Positions 46,081-55,685 of a DNA stretch of 64,000 bases are shown here, piece by piece. Position 1 is the stretch's first letter, and each line of letters opens with the position of its first letter. The notes beneath the pieces are model-generated. The model was not told where the DNA came from. It did no database searches and saw nothing but the letters and a program-made list of their open reading frames with translations. Position numbers and translations under genes: made by a program. The stretch comes from Euzebyella marina (GTDB lineage: Bacteria > Bacteroidota > Bacteroidia > Flavobacteriales > Flavobacteriaceae): positions 62,001 through 126,000 of the forward strand of contig NZ_JACYFK010000006.1 in NCBI RefSeq assembly GCF_014855515.1, in the 5' to 3' direction.

Positions 46081-46106
46081 AATAGTGCCCAAATATAGGC
46101 ACTATT
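46081..46106 (-). terminator. Terminator of the dehydrogenase gene with an embedded -7 box
   Basis: Stem AATAGTGCC / GGCACTATT with an 8-nt loop. On the minus strand it is followed by a T-rich run, fitting intrinsic termination downstream of the gene ending at 46137. The loop reads TATATTTG on the minus strand, an exact -7 consensus, positioned to serve dnaG. Confidence 0.7.
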
Positions 46107-46136
46107 CCAGTGTAAATCTATAATCTATGAGATACG

Positions 46137-47408
46137 CTACTCGGCGGTTACACGCCAAATAATGCCGCTGTCATCGTCATTTACCAAAAGAGAACCGTCA
46201 GGCGCTGTCGCAACACACACGGGGCGACCATAAACCTCTCCTGCTTCTTCATCGGCAATGAACCCTGTCAAGAAATCTTGTGGCTTCTGCGGTTTTCCGT
46301 TAGAGAATGGAATAAAAACAACCTTGTAACCTGCAAAAACCGCCCGGTTCCAAGAGCCATGTTGACCCACAAATGCACCATTTTTAAATTTGGCAGGAAA
46401 TTGGTCAGCGGTATAAAACTCTAGCCCCAATGACGCCGTATGGCTTCCTACCGGCACATCTGGTACTATTGCCTTGTCTACTAAATCTTGGTGTGGGTCA
46501 TCTTCCCATCGGGGGTCGTTTATCTGGCCGTAATAGCTATAAGGCCAGCCATACCAACCTTCTTTCTGAACACTTGTGACGTAATCGGGAACCAAATCAT
46601 TACCTATATCATCCCTTTCGTTTACGGCTGTCCATAAGTCTCCGGTTACCGGGTTCCAGTCCATACCGACCGGATTTCTAATTCCGGCCCCATAAATTAT
46701 TTCGCCGCTTCCATCAGGGTTTACTTCTAAAATATTGGCTCTACGCTCTTCGGTATCCATACCCTGTTCCCCGACATTACTTGCCGAACCTACAGAGATG
46801 TAGATTTTGCTTCCGTCATCATTAGTGATGATATTACGAGTCCAGTGATTATTATAGCCACTGGCAGACAGCTCTACAATTTTCTCACCCTCGCCCTCTA
46901 ATTTGTTTTGACCTTCTTTATATGGGTATCGATAAAGACCATCTGTATTGGCCACATAAAAGAATCCGTTCAGAACGAGCATTCCAAAATTCTGATTGAG
47001 CCCTTCGGCGAACACATGCCTTTCTTCCACCGTACCATCGTTATTGGTATCTCTCAACAATGTGATTTGGTCAGCACTATTTTTAGTATCTGCCTCGGCT
47101 ACGAAAATATCGTTATTGGGGGCAATGTACGTCCATCTCGGATGCTTCAGCTCTTCGGCAAACTTGGTTACTTTAAAACCATCGGGAGCGACCGGAGTCT
47201 TTCCCTCTTCCCAACCGATTACTTTACTTTGCTTAGTTACCGATTCTGAAGTAAAAGGTGCTACCAACTCTAACGGACCGATGCCGGTTTCTACCGTTAC
47301 AGGACCATTATCGGCCAATTCTTCTTTGGTCTCTTCATCAACCTTTTTTTCCTGTTTACAACTTACAATTGCCAACAGGGCTATTACTAATAGTAGTTTA
47401 TTTTTCAT
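46137..47408 (-). CDS. Sorbosone/glucose dehydrogenase-like PQQ beta-propeller lipoprotein
   Basis: A 423-aa lipoprotein with lipobox IVSC (Cys17). The mature part is a six-bladed propeller of the soluble glucose/sorbosone dehydrogenase family (LKHPRWTYIAPNNDIFVAE, GIRNPVGMDWNPVTGDLWT, FVGQHGSWNRAVFAGYKV). Probably periplasmic, oxidising aldose-type substrates with PQQ; cofactor use is inferred from the family. No PQQ synthesis genes are in the window. Confidence 0.9.
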   Translation of the reverse strand: MKNKLLLVIALLAIVSCKQEKKVDEETKEELADNGPVTVETGIGPLELVAPFTSESVTKQSKVIGWEEGKTPVAPDGFKVTKFAEELKHPRWTYIAPNNDIFVAEADTKNSADQITLLRDTNNDGTVEERHVFAEGLNQNFGMLVLNGFFYVANTDGLYRYPYKEGQNKLEGEGEKIVELSASGYNNHWTRNIITNDDGSKIYISVGSASNVGEQGMDTEERRANILEVNPDGSGEIIYGAGIRNPVGMDWNPVTGDLWTAVNERDDIGNDLVPDYVTSVQKEGWYGWPYSYYGQINDPRWEDDPHQDLVDKAIVPDVPVGSHTASLGLEFYTADQFPAKFKNGAFVGQHGSWNRAVFAGYKVVFIPFSNGKPQKPQDFLTGFIADEEAGEVYGRPVCVATAPDGSLLVNDDDSGIIWRVTAE

Positions 47409-47631
47409 AGAAATTACTTTTTAAACAAAATAAGGCAATAAGAGGTCTCGCTCAAGACAAAAGACCCGTTTAGTAATTATTTAACAGAAAGAAATGGATA
47501 CCCTGTTTTCAGGGGTGTCAATTTCACCAAGTAAGGGGTACTCTACGCAGTGCTCTAAACCCATCTTTGTACCCAGAAATCAAAACATAAATGTTCAACC
47601 GCCATTAATCTGTGGCATCAAATTTTAAATT

Positions 47632-48051
47632 ATGATCTGGGGAATTTCACTCATTCTGTTAAGTATTATTGCAGTACCCTCACTACTGCTTTCAAAAAAA
47701 CCAAATGCCGATGAACTCTTGGCAAAAATAGAACCTTACCAAGGCTGGATAGGTCTTGTATTCTGCTTTTGGGGGCTTTGGGGTATTATTTCATCCATCA
47801 TCAATCTCAATTGGTTAAGCTCAGCACCTATTTGGTGGTTCACGTTTTTGGTGGGCAACCTTATTGCTGCCAGTCTAGGTTTCTTATTAGGTTCTAGTCT
47901 GATCAATAAGCTGATTTTATCGAATAGCAATGCAGCCGAAGCAAAGGCAGCCGAACTAAGAACAAAATTGGCACCGGCCCAGGGAAAAATCGGATTGGTC
48001 GGTATCTTTGTAGGAGCATGGATGATAATAGCATCCTTTCTATTCGTATAG
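47632..48051 (+). CDS. Small integral membrane protein
   Basis: A 139-aa protein with about four hydrophobic segments (near residues 3-20, 38-58, 66-90, 118-138). The motif [17 protein letters not shown] and its partial repeat [19 protein letters not shown] suggest an internal duplication. No known family is recognised. Confidence 0.8.
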   Translation: MIWGISLILLSIIAVPSLLLSKKPNADELLAKIEPYQGWIGLVFCFWGLWGIISSIINLNWLSSAPIWWFTFLVGNLIAASLGFLLGSSLINKLILSNSNAAEAKAAELRTKLAPAQGKIGLVGIFVGAWMIIASFLFV

Positions 48052-48129
48052 CATAAGATTCAATCTCTCACATCGTTATCATAAAATAAATCACTAACGG
48101 CCAGAACGGCCTACTTAAAAAGTACAACC

Positions 48130-48738
48130 ATGAAAAGATTATTTTTCTCTCTTGCCCTTACCATTCTAACATTAGGAAGCCTACAGGCACAAACTGATGC
48201 CAATAAAATAACCGTTTCGGGAATTTATGAATATACCATGGCCCCCGAGTATATCAGCAAAATGATAATCAGCCTCAATAACGTTTATTATGATGCGCAA
48301 ACCGTCAGCTTATCAGAAGTAAAGAGCGGCTATTATGATAAATTGGAAAAGGCCGGAATATCCACCAGTAAATTAAGTGAAGATATGTTCGCCTATAACC
48401 TTCTTGGCTACGAAAAGGAAGGAACCTTGGTGGAGTTCAGAACCAAATCTATGGACGAAATGAAAAAATTCTTGAGTATCAAGTCTCTTGGGGTATCAAG
48501 ATCAGAATCAAATCTAGAGTATGAGATGGATGTTGAACAAGCAGCCAATTACTCACAGAAGGCATTCGAGAACGCCAAGAAAAAAGCCACTGCCATCGCT
48601 GAAAAAGTAGGAAGAAAAATAGGAAAGGCCATAGAAATAAGCGATACCAACTTTTCAAAGATTCAGGAATCACTCTACTACGGCAACCTAAAAAACACAA
48701 AAGATTACTACATCTCGGTAACCTTTGAGTTACTTTAA
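48130..48738 (+). CDS. SIMPL (DUF541)-like secreted protein
   Basis: A 202-aa protein with a signal peptide (FFSLALTILTLGSLQAQ). The N-terminal strand ITVSGIYEYTMAPEYISKMI and the C-terminal half with AFENAKKKATAIAEKVGRKIGKAIEIS fit the SIMPL family of oligomeric envelope proteins. Function is unknown. Confidence 0.8.
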   Translation: MKRLFFSLALTILTLGSLQAQTDANKITVSGIYEYTMAPEYISKMIISLNNVYYDAQTVSLSEVKSGYYDKLEKAGISTSKLSEDMFAYNLLGYEKEGTLVEFRTKSMDEMKKFLSIKSLGVSRSESNLEYEMDVEQAANYSQKAFENAKKKATAIAEKVGRKIGKAIEISDTNFSKIQESLYYGNLKNTKDYYISVTFELL

Positions 48739-48747
48739 CAGAATACA

Positions 48748-48788
48748 AACCTTCGGCCATTGATAGAAACCAACTTTGGCCGAAGGTT
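48748..48788 (+). terminator. Probable terminator after the SIMPL-like gene
   Basis: A 12-bp perfect stem AACCTTCGGCCA / TGGCCGAAGGTT with a 17-nt loop; the T run that follows is short. Confidence 0.6.
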
Positions 48789-48838
48789 GTCTTTAAGTTC
48801 TACCTCTTTTCTAATTATTCCCTTTAAAAAAACGAATT

Positions 48839-49099
48839 ATGATACTCTTTTTTGGTACTCGTTCCGGTAAAACACGCTCTCATTCATTACCTCATACCTT
48901 TTGCCCCTACTGTGAGCAACAGGGTACTTTAACAGTTTACAAGACGAGCAACTGGTTTCATATATTTTGGATTCGAATTTTCAAGATTTCTACTAATATG
49001 ATGGCAGAGTGCTCGCACTGCAAAAGAGGCTTTCACAAAGAAGAATTTTCAGAAGATATGTCTCAGCAATTAATCCAAATCGAATCGCAAGCCAAGTGA
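48839..49099 (+). CDS. Zinc-ribbon protein
   Basis: An 86-aa protein with two Cys pairs, FCPYCEQQG and ECSHCKRGF, forming a probable zinc ribbon, separated by a hydrophobic/aromatic stretch (NWFHIFWIRIFKIS). Its last 30 bp overlap the 3' end of the convergent barrel gene. Confidence 0.75.
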   Translation: MILFFGTRSGKTRSHSLPHTFCPYCEQQGTLTVYKTSNWFHIFWIRIFKISTNMMAECSHCKRGFHKEEFSEDMSQQLIQIESQAK

Positions 49100-50143
49100 G
49101 ATGTTTCTCTGTTCGACGGGGGCGTCTTGAAAAATAGGATTGAGGTCATATTTTAAATACAACTGCACACTATCGAAACCCGCATAGGCGCTCAAACCAT
49201 AAACAAAACTGCTGGTATTATAGTCTCTCTTGATCTTATCCTTTACATTTTCACCATCCAATTCATATTTCAGTTTCTGGCGGGCACCTAAATTTAAACC
49301 TGCATAGCCGCCTAGCCCCACCCTGAACTGATTGTGAATATCATAACGTATTTTATCTTCGGATTGGGTGAGTTTTGAAGGACCAAATTCGAAATGCAAA
49401 GGAAACACCAGGTTATCCATTCTAAATTTAGATTTATCCAATTCTTGAGGAAATTCATCCAATTCGGCAACACCATTATTCAACACGAAATATTCATTGT
49501 CTTTAGGTTTCAACCCGTTGAACTGAAACGAAACACCATAGTGCAAACGCATAAAATTGCTATTTTTAAAAACCCTGGTTCGCCACGCCCATCCTATCTC
49601 AAAAAACCTACTTCCACCAATTTTATAGGGGGTATCTTCTATTGAGGTTCCTTCTATGATGGCGTTGTTCAAGCCGAAAGCAATGACCGGGTCGCCATAA
49701 GTTCTTCTATCGTAAACGGTATTCTTCTCATTTCCCGATTTGTATTGAACACCGAACAGCAGGTTTCCACTTTCATCTTTTCCCCCGATGGCCAATTCTA
49801 AACTGCTAGTTTCTGAATTGAGGTTATAATTACCGTTACGCTGAAGAAGGGCTATTTGATTATCTATGATGGCCAGCTTGTTCTCAATGTTCAAGGCCCG
49901 CTTTTCAGCAGCATTTTTTTTAAGCGTCTGCGCCCTTTCAAATGTAATTTCTTCTTTATCCAGTTTCTGGTTGATATCTTCTACTTCCTTTTTCAAAGCT
50001 TCCTTTTCAAGATTGGTTACTTCTACCTTTTTTTCTTCAAGCTTTGCGATATTCTCCTTTACCGAAACCTCTTCCTGAGCGGCAATGTATTGACCGAAAA
50101 GGAAGAGGAAAGTGATTAATAAAAATGTACCTACTGTTCTCAT
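49070..50143 (-). CDS. Outer-membrane beta-barrel protein with N-terminal coiled coil
   Basis: A 357-aa protein with a signal peptide (FLLITFLFLFGQYIAAQ). Residues about 25-105 form a long coiled coil (KENIAKLEEKKVEVTNLEKE and on). Then a barrel-like region of alternating strands runs to the C-terminus, ending RNISLGLRFDLD with a barrel-type terminal strand. The coiled coil may reach into the periplasm. It lies downstream of a putative anti-sigma/sigma pair in the same direction. Confidence 0.8.
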   Translation of the reverse strand: MRTVGTFLLITFLFLFGQYIAAQEEVSVKENIAKLEEKKVEVTNLEKEALKKEVEDINQKLDKEEITFERAQTLKKNAAEKRALNIENKLAIIDNQIALLQRNGNYNLNSETSSLELAIGGKDESGNLLFGVQYKSGNEKNTVYDRRTYGDPVIAFGLNNAIIEGTSIEDTPYKIGGSRFFEIGWAWRTRVFKNSNFMRLHYGVSFQFNGLKPKDNEYFVLNNGVAELDEFPQELDKSKFRMDNLVFPLHFEFGPSKLTQSEDKIRYDIHNQFRVGLGGYAGLNLGARQKLKYELDGENVKDKIKRDYNTSSFVYGLSAYAGFDSVQLYLKYDLNPIFQDAPVEQRNISLGLRFDLD

Positions 50144-50229
50144 GATTGATGATTTTGATTAGTGATCGATGAATAAACCCCACCCTGCCCAACATTGTGA
50201 AGGGATAGGAAAGTCGTTGTTATTAAATG

Positions 50230-50979
50230 TTATTGATTTCTATCTGCCAGTGCAGTCTTAACGCGCAAATATCGTTGTTTGAGTACGTCAAAAAGCTGGT
50301 CACGAAAGCTTTGGTCAAGCTCGGTCTCTACCTCAGCCAAAAGCGCCATGGCATCTACAGAGCCGTTAACAGCCTTTACTTTCGATTGCCAAATATCTTC
50401 TCTGGCCTGTTCAAGCAATGAATCTACTTCAGCATCAGTTAGAGCTACTTTATCTTCTTCCATCTCAGCTATCTGTGCTACCAGTTCTTCTACTTTCGAA
50501 TCGATTAGCTTATCATTATTGTCAAGGTTTAGCGATTCAGCAGGCTTCAACTTCACTTCTTGAATAGTCGCCAAATTGTCGGAATCTTTTAGTTTCGGCT
50601 TGCTTTTAACCACTTTTTCTACCGACTTGATAACCGACTCATCACCCGTGCTAGCTATTTCGGTTTTTTCAGGTATTTTCATTTCTACCTGATCTTTCAA
50701 GTCTTTAACCTGCAATTCTGATTCCGATTTTTCTACTGGTTGAACCACCATTTGCTCCACCGGTTGTTGATATTCTTCGGTTCTATTGAAATATAGAAAT
50801 GAAATCAATGAAACTCCAACCAATACAGCTGCTGCGGACACCCAAACAAACGGACGATTTCTTTTGACCGGAGCAGTATTCAACTGACTTTCAATCTGCT
50901 GCCATGCCCCCGCCGAGGGTTGAATTTTTCGTGACTCAAATTTTTCCTTTATTTCTTGATCAAACTTATTCCCGCTCAT
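50230..50979 (-). CDS. Putative anti-sigma factor (single-pass membrane protein)
   Basis: A 249-aa protein with an N-terminal cytoplasmic part of about 40 residues (EIKEKFESRKIQPSAGAWQQ), one membrane segment at about 43-63 (PFVWVSAAAVLVGVSLISFL) and an acidic periplasmic region. This layout is typical of Bacteroidota membrane proteins paired with ECF sigma factors. It overlaps the sigma gene by 14 bp. No ZAS zinc motif is seen, so the anti-sigma role is inferred from context. Confidence 0.75.
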   Translation of the reverse strand: MSGNKFDQEIKEKFESRKIQPSAGAWQQIESQLNTAPVKRNRPFVWVSAAAVLVGVSLISFLYFNRTEEYQQPVEQMVVQPVEKSESELQVKDLKDQVEMKIPEKTEIASTGDESVIKSVEKVVKSKPKLKDSDNLATIQEVKLKPAESLNLDNNDKLIDSKVEELVAQIAEMEEDKVALTDAEVDSLLEQAREDIWQSKVKAVNGSVDAMALLAEVETELDQSFRDQLFDVLKQRYLRVKTALADRNQ

Positions 50980-51526
50980 AACCTATACTCTTATATTGAC
51001 CTAACTTTTCTTGAAGCCATTTTCTAGCCTTGAACAACTGCGATTTTGACGTGCTTTCAGAGATGCCCAACATTTGTGAAATTTCCTGGTGCTTATATCC
51101 TTCTACCGCGTAGAGCATAAAAACGGCTCGGTACCCATCGGGTAAACCGTCAACCAAATTCTGAATATACTCCACTTCTTCCGAGTTTTCCAGTGGTTGA
51201 ATTTCAGATGTATCGGTTATCATGGCCGTATCAAAAACGACGAATTGCCTCTTTCTCAAGAAAGATATGCTCTCATTGACCATAATTCTTCGCATCCATC
51301 CCTCAAAACTACCGTCAAACCTATATTCTGGCAAGTGTTTAAAAACCTTCACAAAACCCATTACCATGACATCTTCGGCAAATTGCAAGTCTTTTACATA
51401 GCGTCTACAAACACTGAGCATCAAAGGGGAATGTTGCTCATAAAGTGCTTGTTGCGCCTTTCGATTTCCTGAAATCGACTTGCGAATAAGCTGCTTTTCG
51501 TTGTTATAGAATGGAATAATTTTCAA
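50966..51526 (-). CDS. ECF-type RNA polymerase sigma factor
   Basis: A 186-aa sigma-70 family protein. Region 2 is about residues 22-90 (YEQHSPLMLSVCRRYVKD, EDVMVMGFVKVFKHL, SFEGWMRRIMVNES), and region 4 helix-turn-helix is about 125-175 (PDGYRAVFMLYAVEGYKHQE, EISQMLGISESTSKSQLFKA). It heads a likely operon with the membrane protein and barrel protein downstream. Confidence 0.93.
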   Translation of the reverse strand: MKIIPFYNNEKQLIRKSISGNRKAQQALYEQHSPLMLSVCRRYVKDLQFAEDVMVMGFVKVFKHLPEYRFDGSFEGWMRRIMVNESISFLRKRQFVVFDTAMITDTSEIQPLENSEEVEYIQNLVDGLPDGYRAVFMLYAVEGYKHQEISQMLGISESTSKSQLFKARKWLQEKLGQYKSIGYERE

Positions 51527-51615
51527 GTTTTCAGTAATTGCTTCTATAAAGATAGACGCAGGAACTTTCGAGAAGGTTGCCTTGGGAAGAAAAAAACTGA
51601 AAATTCTATGTTAAG

Positions 51616-52593
51616 TTATTTTTTTCGGTCGACCACATAGTTGACCATTAACTCTAAAGAACTGCGGTAATCTGATTCGGGATAGCCCTCTAAGATTTTT
51701 AGCGCCCGTTCTTTGAATTCAAGCATTTTCTGAACCGCATAATCCAGTCCGCCCGCTTTTTTTACAAAGGCTATTACCTCTTTGACCCTTTTCTTATCCT
51801 TATTATGATTTTTTACCGAATTGATCAACCACCTTTTTTCAGATTTCGAGCAATTATTCAAGGTGTAAATCAGTGGCAAGGTCATTTTTTGTTCTTTTAT
51901 ATCGATGCCCGTGGGTTTGCCTATTTTCTCTTCGCCGTAGTCAAAAAGGTCGTCTTTGATCTGAAAGGCCATACCACAGAGTTCACCAAACTCACGAAAG
52001 ACTTCGACATCTTCACTATCAGGCTTTACCGAACAGGCACCCAAACTGCAACAAGCCGCAATCAAGGTCGCCGTTTTTTGTCTTATAATTTCGTAGTAGA
52101 CGTCTTCTGTTATATCTAAACGACGTGCCTTTTCTATCTGAAGCAATTCGCCTTCACTCATTTCACGAACGGCCACTGAAATTATCTTGAGCAAATCAAA
52201 ATCACCGTTATCAATAGATAGCAAAAGACCTTTAGAAAGCAGATAGTCACCCACCAATACGGCAATCTTATTTTTCCATAGGGCATTGATCGAAAAGAAC
52301 CCCCGTCGCTTGCTACTCTCATCAACCACATCGTCATGCACCAAGGTGGCCGTATGAATCAATTCGATGACCGAAGCGCCGCGATATGTGCGCTCGTTCA
52401 CTTGGCCGTTACTAAGCATTTTGGCGGTCAAAAATACGAACATGGGCCGCATTTGTTTACCCTTTCGATTGACTATGTAATAGGTAATTCGGTTGAGAAG
52501 TGCCACTTTTGAGGACATGGCTTCCCGGAACTTTGTCTCAAAAAGTTCCATTTCTTGGTTAACCGGTTCTTTTATTTGGGCAACAACTTTCAA
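51616..52593 (-). CDS. Polyprenyl diphosphate synthase
   Basis: Trans-prenyltransferase making the long isoprenoid chain for respiratory quinone. The first Asp-rich motif is HDDVVDESSKRRG and the second is QIKDDLFDYG. NRKGKQMRPMFVFLTAKM is the substrate-binding region. I place the start at a TTG giving MKVVAQIKEPV, which matches related flavobacterial enzymes (325 aa); an in-frame TTG at 52644 would add 17 residues. The size suggests octaprenyl or similar length. Confidence 0.92.
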   Translation of the reverse strand: MKVVAQIKEPVNQEMELFETKFREAMSSKVALLNRITYYIVNRKGKQMRPMFVFLTAKMLSNGQVNERTYRGASVIELIHTATLVHDDVVDESSKRRGFFSINALWKNKIAVLVGDYLLSKGLLLSIDNGDFDLLKIISVAVREMSEGELLQIEKARRLDITEDVYYEIIRQKTATLIAACCSLGACSVKPDSEDVEVFREFGELCGMAFQIKDDLFDYGEEKIGKPTGIDIKEQKMTLPLIYTLNNCSKSEKRWLINSVKNHNKDKKRVKEVIAFVKKAGGLDYAVQKMLEFKERALKILEGYPESDYRSSLELMVNYVVDRKK

Positions 52594-52728
52594 GCGGGTT
52601 CGGTTTAGTTCACGATCAAAATCGGAAGGCGTAAATTTAGGCAAAATAGTTTGCAGTTCGCTCTAAAAGGCAGCATTACTCTCAACTACCTATCACAGCT
52701 CTTAAAACCGTTATTCCAATCCAAAAAA

Positions 52729-53769
52729 CTATTGTTTGTTGGCCAATTGGCCACAGGCGGCATCAATATCTTTGCCTCGTGAACGGCGAACGGTTACAGT
52801 AATTCCATTACGTTCAAGCGTATCGATATAAAGTTTCAGGGCTTTTTCCGGGGCCTGCTGAAATTCACCATCATCAATCGGGTTGTATTCGATCAGGTTT
52901 ACTTTTGAAGGAGCAAATCGACAAAATTCGACCAAGGCATCCACATCTTTTTGGGTATCATTGATTCCCTGCCAAACCACATATTCATAGGTAATTCTAC
53001 TTTTGGTCTTGGCATACCAATATTGCAAGGCATCGCGAAGATCTGCCAAGGGAAAGGTAGAATTAAAAGGCATGATCGATGTTCTCACCTCATCGATAGC
53101 CGAATGTAGTGAGACGGCCAGTTTAAACCTCACTTCATCATCAGCCATTTTTTTAATCATTTTGGGCACCCCGGAAGTAGAAACGGTTATACGCCTAGGA
53201 GACATAGCCAAACCCTCTTTTGAGGTTATCTTATCAATGGCCTTGATGACGTTGTTATAGTTCATCAGCGGTTCGCCCATACCCATAAAAACGATATTGC
53301 TCAAAGGCCGATCAAAATAAAGCCTACTCTCATTATCTATGGCGACTACCTGATCGTAAATTTCATCAGGATTTAGGTTACGCATACGTTTTAAGCGTGC
53401 AGTAGCACAGAACCTACAGTCAAGGCTACACCCCACCTGACTCGAAACACAGGCGGTGGTTCTGGTTTGCGTAGGAATCAGTACCGACTCAACTACCAAA
53501 TCATCATGAAGACGAACGGCATTCTTAATGGTGCCGTCATTACTTCGTTGCATTTGGTCAACCTTGATATGGTTAATCACGAAGTTCTCTTCTAACATCT
53601 CGCGAGTGGCCTTAGAAATATTGGTCATCTCATCGAACGAATGGGCAGATTTCTGCCATAGCCATTCATACACCTGGTTACCCCTAAAGGCTTTATCGCC
53701 ATTGGAAACAAAGAACGTTCGCAGCTGCTCTTTGGTAAGTGCCCTTATGTCTTTCTTTTTTGTTTCCAC
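52729..53769 (-). CDS. rlmN: Dual-specificity RNA methyltransferase RlmN
   Basis: Radical SAM enzyme methylating A2503 of 23S rRNA and A37 of some tRNAs. The CxxxCxxC cluster motif is GCSLDCRFCATA. FMGMGEPLMNYNNV and the C-terminal VRRSRGKDIDAACGQL, with the resolving Cys, are diagnostic. Length is 346 aa. Confidence 0.97.
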   Translation of the reverse strand: METKKKDIRALTKEQLRTFFVSNGDKAFRGNQVYEWLWQKSAHSFDEMTNISKATREMLEENFVINHIKVDQMQRSNDGTIKNAVRLHDDLVVESVLIPTQTRTTACVSSQVGCSLDCRFCATARLKRMRNLNPDEIYDQVVAIDNESRLYFDRPLSNIVFMGMGEPLMNYNNVIKAIDKITSKEGLAMSPRRITVSTSGVPKMIKKMADDEVRFKLAVSLHSAIDEVRTSIMPFNSTFPLADLRDALQYWYAKTKSRITYEYVVWQGINDTQKDVDALVEFCRFAPSKVNLIEYNPIDDGEFQQAPEKALKLYIDTLERNGITVTVRRSRGKDIDAACGQLANKQ

Positions 53770-53788
53770 AAGTAGAATCTACAAAAAA

Positions 53789-53862
53789 ATCCCTTCTCTA
53801 TTCTTGTTCTTGATAAAGAAGGGATTCTAAACATCCGTTCGGTAGTGTAGCCCCGAACGGAT
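53789..53862 (-). terminator. Tandem terminator hairpins after queA
   Basis: Two hairpins follow the queA stop: ATCCGTTCGG / CCGAACGGAT (53833-53842 with 53853-53862), then AATCCCTTCT / AGAAGGGATT (53789-53798 with 53817-53826). The second ends in a T7 run on the minus strand and looks like the true terminator. Confidence 0.75.
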
Positions 53863-53872
53863 TATTGAACTT

Positions 53873-54922
53873 TTATATAATCAACATGGCATCACCATAA
53901 GAGTAGAACTTATACTGCTCTAAAATAGCCTCTTTGTATGCCTTTTTCATTAAATCATGACCCATAAACGCCGAAACCATCATCAACAAGGTAGATTTTG
54001 GCAAATGGAAATTGGTAATCATACAATTGGCGATGCTAAAATCGTATGGAGGGAATATGAACTTGTTGGTCCACCCGTCAAACGTATTCAACGTCTGCTC
54101 TGAAGAAACTGCACTTTCAAGGCCTCTCATTACAGTTGTACCCACGGCACATACTTTTTTCTTGCCCGACTTGGCCTTGTTCACGGTTTCGATGGCCTTC
54201 TCATCGATGACCAATTCTTCACTATCCATTTTATGTTTTGAAAGGTCTTCAACCTCAACAGGGTTAAAAGTACCCAACCCAACATGAAGTGTAACCTCGG
54301 CAAAATCGATTCCTTTGATCTCTAGACGCTTCAACAAATGCTTTGAAAAGTGAAGGCCAGCAGTCGGGGCCGCAACAGCCCCCTCGTATTTTGCATAAAT
54401 GGTCTGGTAACGCTCTTCATCCTCAGGCTCAACATCTCTTTTGATGTATTTAGGAAGCGGGGTTTGACCCAAATCGCGCAATTTTCTTCTGAAATCTAGA
54501 TAAGAACCATCGTAAAGAAAACGAAGGGTTCTACCTCTAGAAGTGGTATTGTCGATTACCTCGGCCACCAAGGTCTCGTCGTCACCGAAATAAAGTTTGT
54601 TTCCGATTCTTATTTTACGCGCAGGATCGACCAATACGTCCCACAAGCGTTGCTCTTCGTTCAATTCCCTTAATAGAAACACCTCAATACGTGCCCCTGT
54701 TTTTTCTTTGTTACCGTAAAGTCTCGCAGGAAAAACCTTGGTATTGTTCAATACCATAACATCTCCCTCATCAAAATAATTGATCAGGTCTTTGAACATT
54801 TTATGCTCAATCTTACCTGTCTCACGATGAATGACCATTAGCTTTGACTCGTCCCTATTTTCAGCAGGGTATTCGGCCAACAGATTATTAGGAAGCTCAA
54901 AATTGAAGTTTGATAATTTCAT
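53873..54922 (-). CDS. queA: S-adenosylmethionine:tRNA ribosyltransferase-isomerase
   Basis: Penultimate enzyme of queuosine synthesis; transfers ribosyl from SAM to preQ1 in tRNA to form epoxyqueuosine. [47 protein letters not shown] and THVGLGTF-like [11 protein letters not shown] are family signatures. Length is 349 aa. It has its own predicted promoter about 115 bp upstream. Confidence 0.97.
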   Translation of the reverse strand: MKLSNFNFELPNNLLAEYPAENRDESKLMVIHRETGKIEHKMFKDLINYFDEGDVMVLNNTKVFPARLYGNKEKTGARIEVFLLRELNEEQRLWDVLVDPARKIRIGNKLYFGDDETLVAEVIDNTTSRGRTLRFLYDGSYLDFRRKLRDLGQTPLPKYIKRDVEPEDEERYQTIYAKYEGAVAAPTAGLHFSKHLLKRLEIKGIDFAEVTLHVGLGTFNPVEVEDLSKHKMDSEELVIDEKAIETVNKAKSGKKKVCAVGTTVMRGLESAVSSEQTLNTFDGWTNKFIFPPYDFSIANCMITNFHLPKSTLLMMVSAFMGHDLMKKAYKEAILEQYKFYSYGDAMLII

Positions 54923-55037
54923 ATCTGATAGTAAGTGTTTTGAACCGAAAAAATAAGTAACAAAGAAACATCCGTCGATGGCGGGTTTCCTTGGTATTTT
55001 AACAACTCAGTATTTTTCGTTAAAAGTTTTGCGGCTG

Positions 55038-55069
55038 CAAATATACGACCCGAGAATGGGCGTTGTCAA
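55038..55069 (-). promoter_or_regulatory. Putative queA promoter
   Basis: Minus strand: TTG (55067-55069), a 21-bp spacer, then TATATTTG (55038-55045). Both elements and spacing fit the Bacteroidota consensus (TTG, N17-23, TAnnTTTG). It leaves a leader of about 110 nt. Confidence 0.65.
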
Positions 55070-55093
55070 GTAAATGGCCAATTATATTGAGGT

Positions 55094-55660
55094 TTATTTG
55101 ACATTTGGGCCTCTTTCGAAGTGCCTTATCGCCTCTCTGTAATTTTGGGCCCCTTTCATACTTATGTCAAAAATAAAGCCATCCAATTCTGGATGGTGCA
55201 CTTTCGTCCAATTGACCAAAGTATCCACTTTAGTCCGCCAAAGTACCCAATCGGCCGTTTCGCTACCCAAATCTTTGATGCTGGTAATTCTCCCCTCGTC
55301 AAAAGAAATAAGAAACTTAGTCTCCAAAGGATTGTTCTCTAGATATCGATACCTATCGGATTCGGACTTGATTTTCACTTCTATCTGGTTACCTTTTTCT
55401 ATCAAATCGATTATTTTAAAAGATGTATCAAAAACGGAATCCCATTTAAAAAATTCATAGAAATCACTATGACCGTACGGCATGACATAATCGCCCGAGC
55501 TTAAGGTAATACTATCACCTAGCACCGACTTGATCTCATTAAAATTTCCGGTATCAAACCCGTTGTAATACTTGGTAACAGCTTCTGAACGCGAGAGCCT
55601 TTCATTTGAACATGCCGAGACGATTACCAAAGTGAATATAAAAACAACCCAATTTTTCAT
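55094..55660 (-). CDS. Hypothetical lipoprotein, NTF2/SnoaL-like
   Basis: A 188-aa protein with lipobox VSAC (Cys17). The mature region begins with a helix and SEAVTKYYNGFDTGNFNEIK, which is reminiscent of NTF2-like folds. No catalytic residues can be assigned. Confidence 0.78.
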   Translation of the reverse strand: MKNWVVFIFTLVIVSACSNERLSRSEAVTKYYNGFDTGNFNEIKSVLGDSITLSSGDYVMPYGHSDFYEFFKWDSVFDTSFKIIDLIEKGNQIEVKIKSESDRYRYLENNPLETKFLISFDEGRITSIKDLGSETADWVLWRTKVDTLVNWTKVHHPELDGFIFDISMKGAQNYREAIRHFERGPNVK

Positions 55661-55685
55661 TGCAATGTCAAATTTCGTTGGCCTT

